Source: Pseudoxanthomonas indica (GTDB lineage Bacteria; Pseudomonadota; Gammaproteobacteria; Xanthomonadales; Xanthomonadaceae). Taken from it: a DNA stretch of 64,000 bases. The notes beneath the pieces are model-generated. The model searched no databases, was not told the origin of the DNA, and saw nothing but the letters and a program-made list of their open reading frames with translations. The stretch is from positions 1,302,001-1,366,000 of the forward strand of contig NZ_FUZV01000002.1 of the NCBI RefSeq assembly GCF_900167565.1, in the 5' to 3' direction. Positions 62,373 to 64,000 of the stretch are shown one piece after another; within the stretch, counting starts at the first letter, position 1, and each line of letters begins with the position of its first letter. The position numbers were made by a program, and so were the translations under genes.

Positions 62373-63092
62373 ATGGCTGCCACCCCATCCGTCAGCGAGC
62401 GCCTGGCCCGGCAGCTCACCCGTCATCAAGCCCTGCACGATCCCCGGCGCGAGCCGCGCAATGCGTTGCCCTGGCTAGCGGAACTGCGGCGCTGGCAGGC
62501 TGCGCGGCTGGAGGACAGCTTTTCCCATTTCCTGGCCGACCCCGAGCGCGGCGGCGCGGCGCGATTCTTCCTGACCGACGTCTATGGCGATCACGACTTC
62601 AGCCAGCGCGATGCCAATGTGGCCAAGGTCATTCCGATGATGCAGCGCCTGCTGCCCGCGGCCGTGCTGGACACCGTGGCCGACGCCATCGAACTGGGCG
62701 CGTTGACGCATGCGCTGGATCTGGACATGGCGCAGGCCCTGCAGGCGCTGGCGCCGCGCCGCAAACGGCTGGATGCGGCGCTGTATGGCCAGGCTTACCG
62801 GCAGGTGGGCCAGCAGGACGTGCGTGAGCGGCAAATCGATTTGATCGCGCGGCTGGGCGTGGGCCTGGCGCAGGCGGTGCGGATGCGCGGGGTGATGACC
62901 CTGCTCAAGCTCTCGCGGGGGCCGGCGCGGGCGACCGGGCTGGGAGAGCTGCAGGGGTTCCTGGAGCGCGGCTTTGCCGCGTTCTCGGCACTGGGCGATG
63001 GCCGTGCATTCGTGCGCGATATCGAGCAGACCGAGCGGGAAGTTTCGTGCGGGTTGTTTGCGGGGCACGCGGCCCCGTTCGACGTCAGCTGA
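62373..63092 (+). CDS. conserved protein of unknown function (FFLTDVYG-type)
   Basis: 239 residues from ATG 62373. Helical, no signal peptide. Conserved-looking blocks are LAELRRWQAARLEDSFSHFLADP and FFLTDVYGDHDFSQRDANVAKVIPMMQR. I recognise it as a recurrent hypothetical of gammaproteobacteria but know no function. Convergent with the PHA-granule regulator gene, overlapping by 8 bp. Confidence 0.75.
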   Translation: MAATPSVSERLARQLTRHQALHDPRREPRNALPWLAELRRWQAARLEDSFSHFLADPERGGAARFFLTDVYGDHDFSQRDANVAKVIPMMQRLLPAAVLDTVADAIELGALTHALDLDMAQALQALAPRRKRLDAALYGQAYRQVGQQDVRERQIDLIARLGVGLAQAVRMRGVMTLLKLSRGPARATGLGELQGFLERGFAAFSALGDGRAFVRDIEQTEREVSCGLFAGHAAPFDVS

Positions 63093-63360
63093 ACTTTTCG
63101 TCCAGCACCCGGCGAATCTCCGATTCGATCGGCCCCTTCATCGCCGACAGCAGGAAACCCAGATCGGCGGTGACATGCAATTGCTTGGGCAGCAGGGCGA
63201 TGCGGCCGTCGACGCCGGAGCGATTGAACTTGAGCGTGTCGCCCACCCAGGCGTAATCCATGTCGAAGCGCTCGGAGAGTTTGCGCGCCACATCCTCTAC
63301 CGCCTTGCGCGCCTGCGCCGGCGTCTTGCTGTGATCGTGGAGGATGTCGATGCTGGCCAT
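63085..63360 (-). CDS. polyhydroxyalkanoic acid system family protein (PHA_gran_rgn)
   Basis: 91 residues from ATG 63360. Pattern MASIDILHDHSKTPAQARKAVEDVARKLSERFDM and LGFLLSAMKGPIESEI matches the small PHA-granule regulator family found beside phasins. Its presence 2.3 kb from a phasin gene supports a storage-granule role. Other in-frame upstream starts would extend over the FHA gene's promoter. Confidence 0.85.
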   Translation of the reverse strand: MASIDILHDHSKTPAQARKAVEDVARKLSERFDMDYAWVGDTLKFNRSGVDGRIALLPKQLHVTADLGFLLSAMKGPIESEIRRVLDEKFS

Positions 63361-63468
63361 GGCGGGTCTCCGAAGCGGGTTGTGCGGCGTGCCTGACGCA
63401 GGCTGCGCGGCGACGTGCGCCACGGTGTCAGGCTGGCACTTCTGCGTCAACCTGTTAGTCTGCCGCGC

Positions 63469-64000
63469 GTGGAAAATCTGCGAATCAATTTCTCGAATCG
63501 TGCACAGCCGGATCGTCCGCTGGGCATGGGCGTGCACCGGGTGGTGCGCGAAGCCACCGGCCATGTCGGCGTGGGCGATCAATTGCAGGGCGCCTTGCTG
63601 GCGAGGCTGTGCGTGGACCGCCGCGGCCTGTGGCTGCAGGTGCCGGCCGGCATGCGCGGCGTGCACGTCAACGGCCGGCCGGTGCAGCGCATGGCGCAGT
63701 TGCGTGCCGGCGATGCGATTTATGTGGACGGGGTGGAACTGCTGCTGCAGGCCGGCAGCTTGCCGGCTGGCACGCCGTTGGGCGCCGCCGGCCAGAATGA
63801 TCCGCGCGTGGTCCTGCGTGGCGTAGGTGGCAAGTACCACGGCCGCAGCATCGCCCTGGTGAAGCCGTGCCTGGTCGGACGTAGCCGCGATGCCGGTATC
63901 CGCATCGATGACCCCCTGTTTGGCGAGCGTCACGCGCAGTTGGAGCTGCATGGCGATCGCGTGCTGCTCAAGGATCTGGGTTCGGCCGAGGGCAGCTGGG
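63469..64000 (+). CDS. FHA-domain protein (3' end outside window)
   Basis: From GTG 63469 the frame is open for 177 codons to the window edge. The N-terminal 100 residues form a beta-rich domain of its own (VHVNGRPVQRMAQLRAGDAIYVDG, an FHA-like strand pattern). The C-terminal part shows a canonical FHA core: VGRSRDAGIRIDDPLFGERHAQLEL, then LKDLGSAEGSW, with the Arg and Ser/His positions that read phosphothreonine. The start is a best guess; no strong ribosome site is evident. Confidence 0.8.
   Translation, partial: MENLRINFSNRAQPDRPLGMGVHRVVREATGHVGVGDQLQGALLARLCVDRRGLWLQVPAGMRGVHVNGRPVQRMAQLRAGDAIYVDGVELLLQAGSLPAGTPLGAAGQNDPRVVLRGVGGKYHGRSIALVKPCLVGRSRDAGIRIDDPLFGERHAQLELHGDRVLLKDLGSAEGSW

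Overview
The window is about 64 kb of a high-GC gammaproteobacterial chromosome. Gene content and order, and a dispersed palindrome that translates to PHPNLLPQAGEG, point to the order Xanthomonadales (Xanthomonadaceae/Lysobacteraceae: Xanthomonas, Stenotrophomonas, Pseudoxanthomonas or Lysobacter type). Genus is not resolved. No rRNA, tRNA, CRISPR array or transposase gene was recognised.

About 1-53,140 is one large polar-flagellum and chemotaxis locus, nearly all on the minus strand. In transcription order it holds: three tandem flagellins; fliD-fliS-fliT-PilZ-like gene; a NarL-type regulator; rpoN2 - single-domain response regulator - fleQ; fliEFGHIJK; fliLMNOPQR; a GGDEF gene; flhB-flhA-flhF-fleN-fliA; cheY-cheZ-cheA; motC-motD-parC-parP; STAS-cheY-cheA; a phosphate-type porin; and two chemoreceptors, the last cut by the window edge. 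Promoter motifs read by eye fit a two-step cascade. RpoN (-24/-12) sites lie before flhB, fliE, fliL and the GGDEF gene. FliA (TAAA-N15-GCCGATAA type) sites lie before cheY, motC, the STAS gene, the second receptor, fliD and (twice) the first flagellin. RpoN/FleQ would make the basal body, FlhF/FleN and FliA; FliA would then switch on filament, chemosensory and stator genes. ParC and ParP would place the chemosensory array at the flagellated pole.

Four accessory insertions interrupt the locus: an orphan fimbrial adhesin gene with a 3' frameshift (8.7-9.8 kb); a LysR/secreted-protein pair followed by an NYN gene, an immunity-like gene and a DUF4262 gene (24.7-28.4 kb); a gene-poor repeat field with an exact 42-bp array of hairpin-bearing units beside a SymE-like gene (47.3-48.6 kb); and a promoter/repeat region with two related palindromic elements (53.1-53.8 kb).

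About 53.8-64 kb is a lipid and storage neighbourhood: a TPR-like protein, TetR, acyl-CoA-binding protein, a long two-domain reductase closely resembling the Marinobacter alcohol-forming fatty acyl-CoA reductase, a truncated hemoglobin, a membrane-anchored Mrr-like protein, a phasin with a histone H1-like tail, a patatin phospholipase, a PHA-granule regulator family protein and a partial FHA protein.
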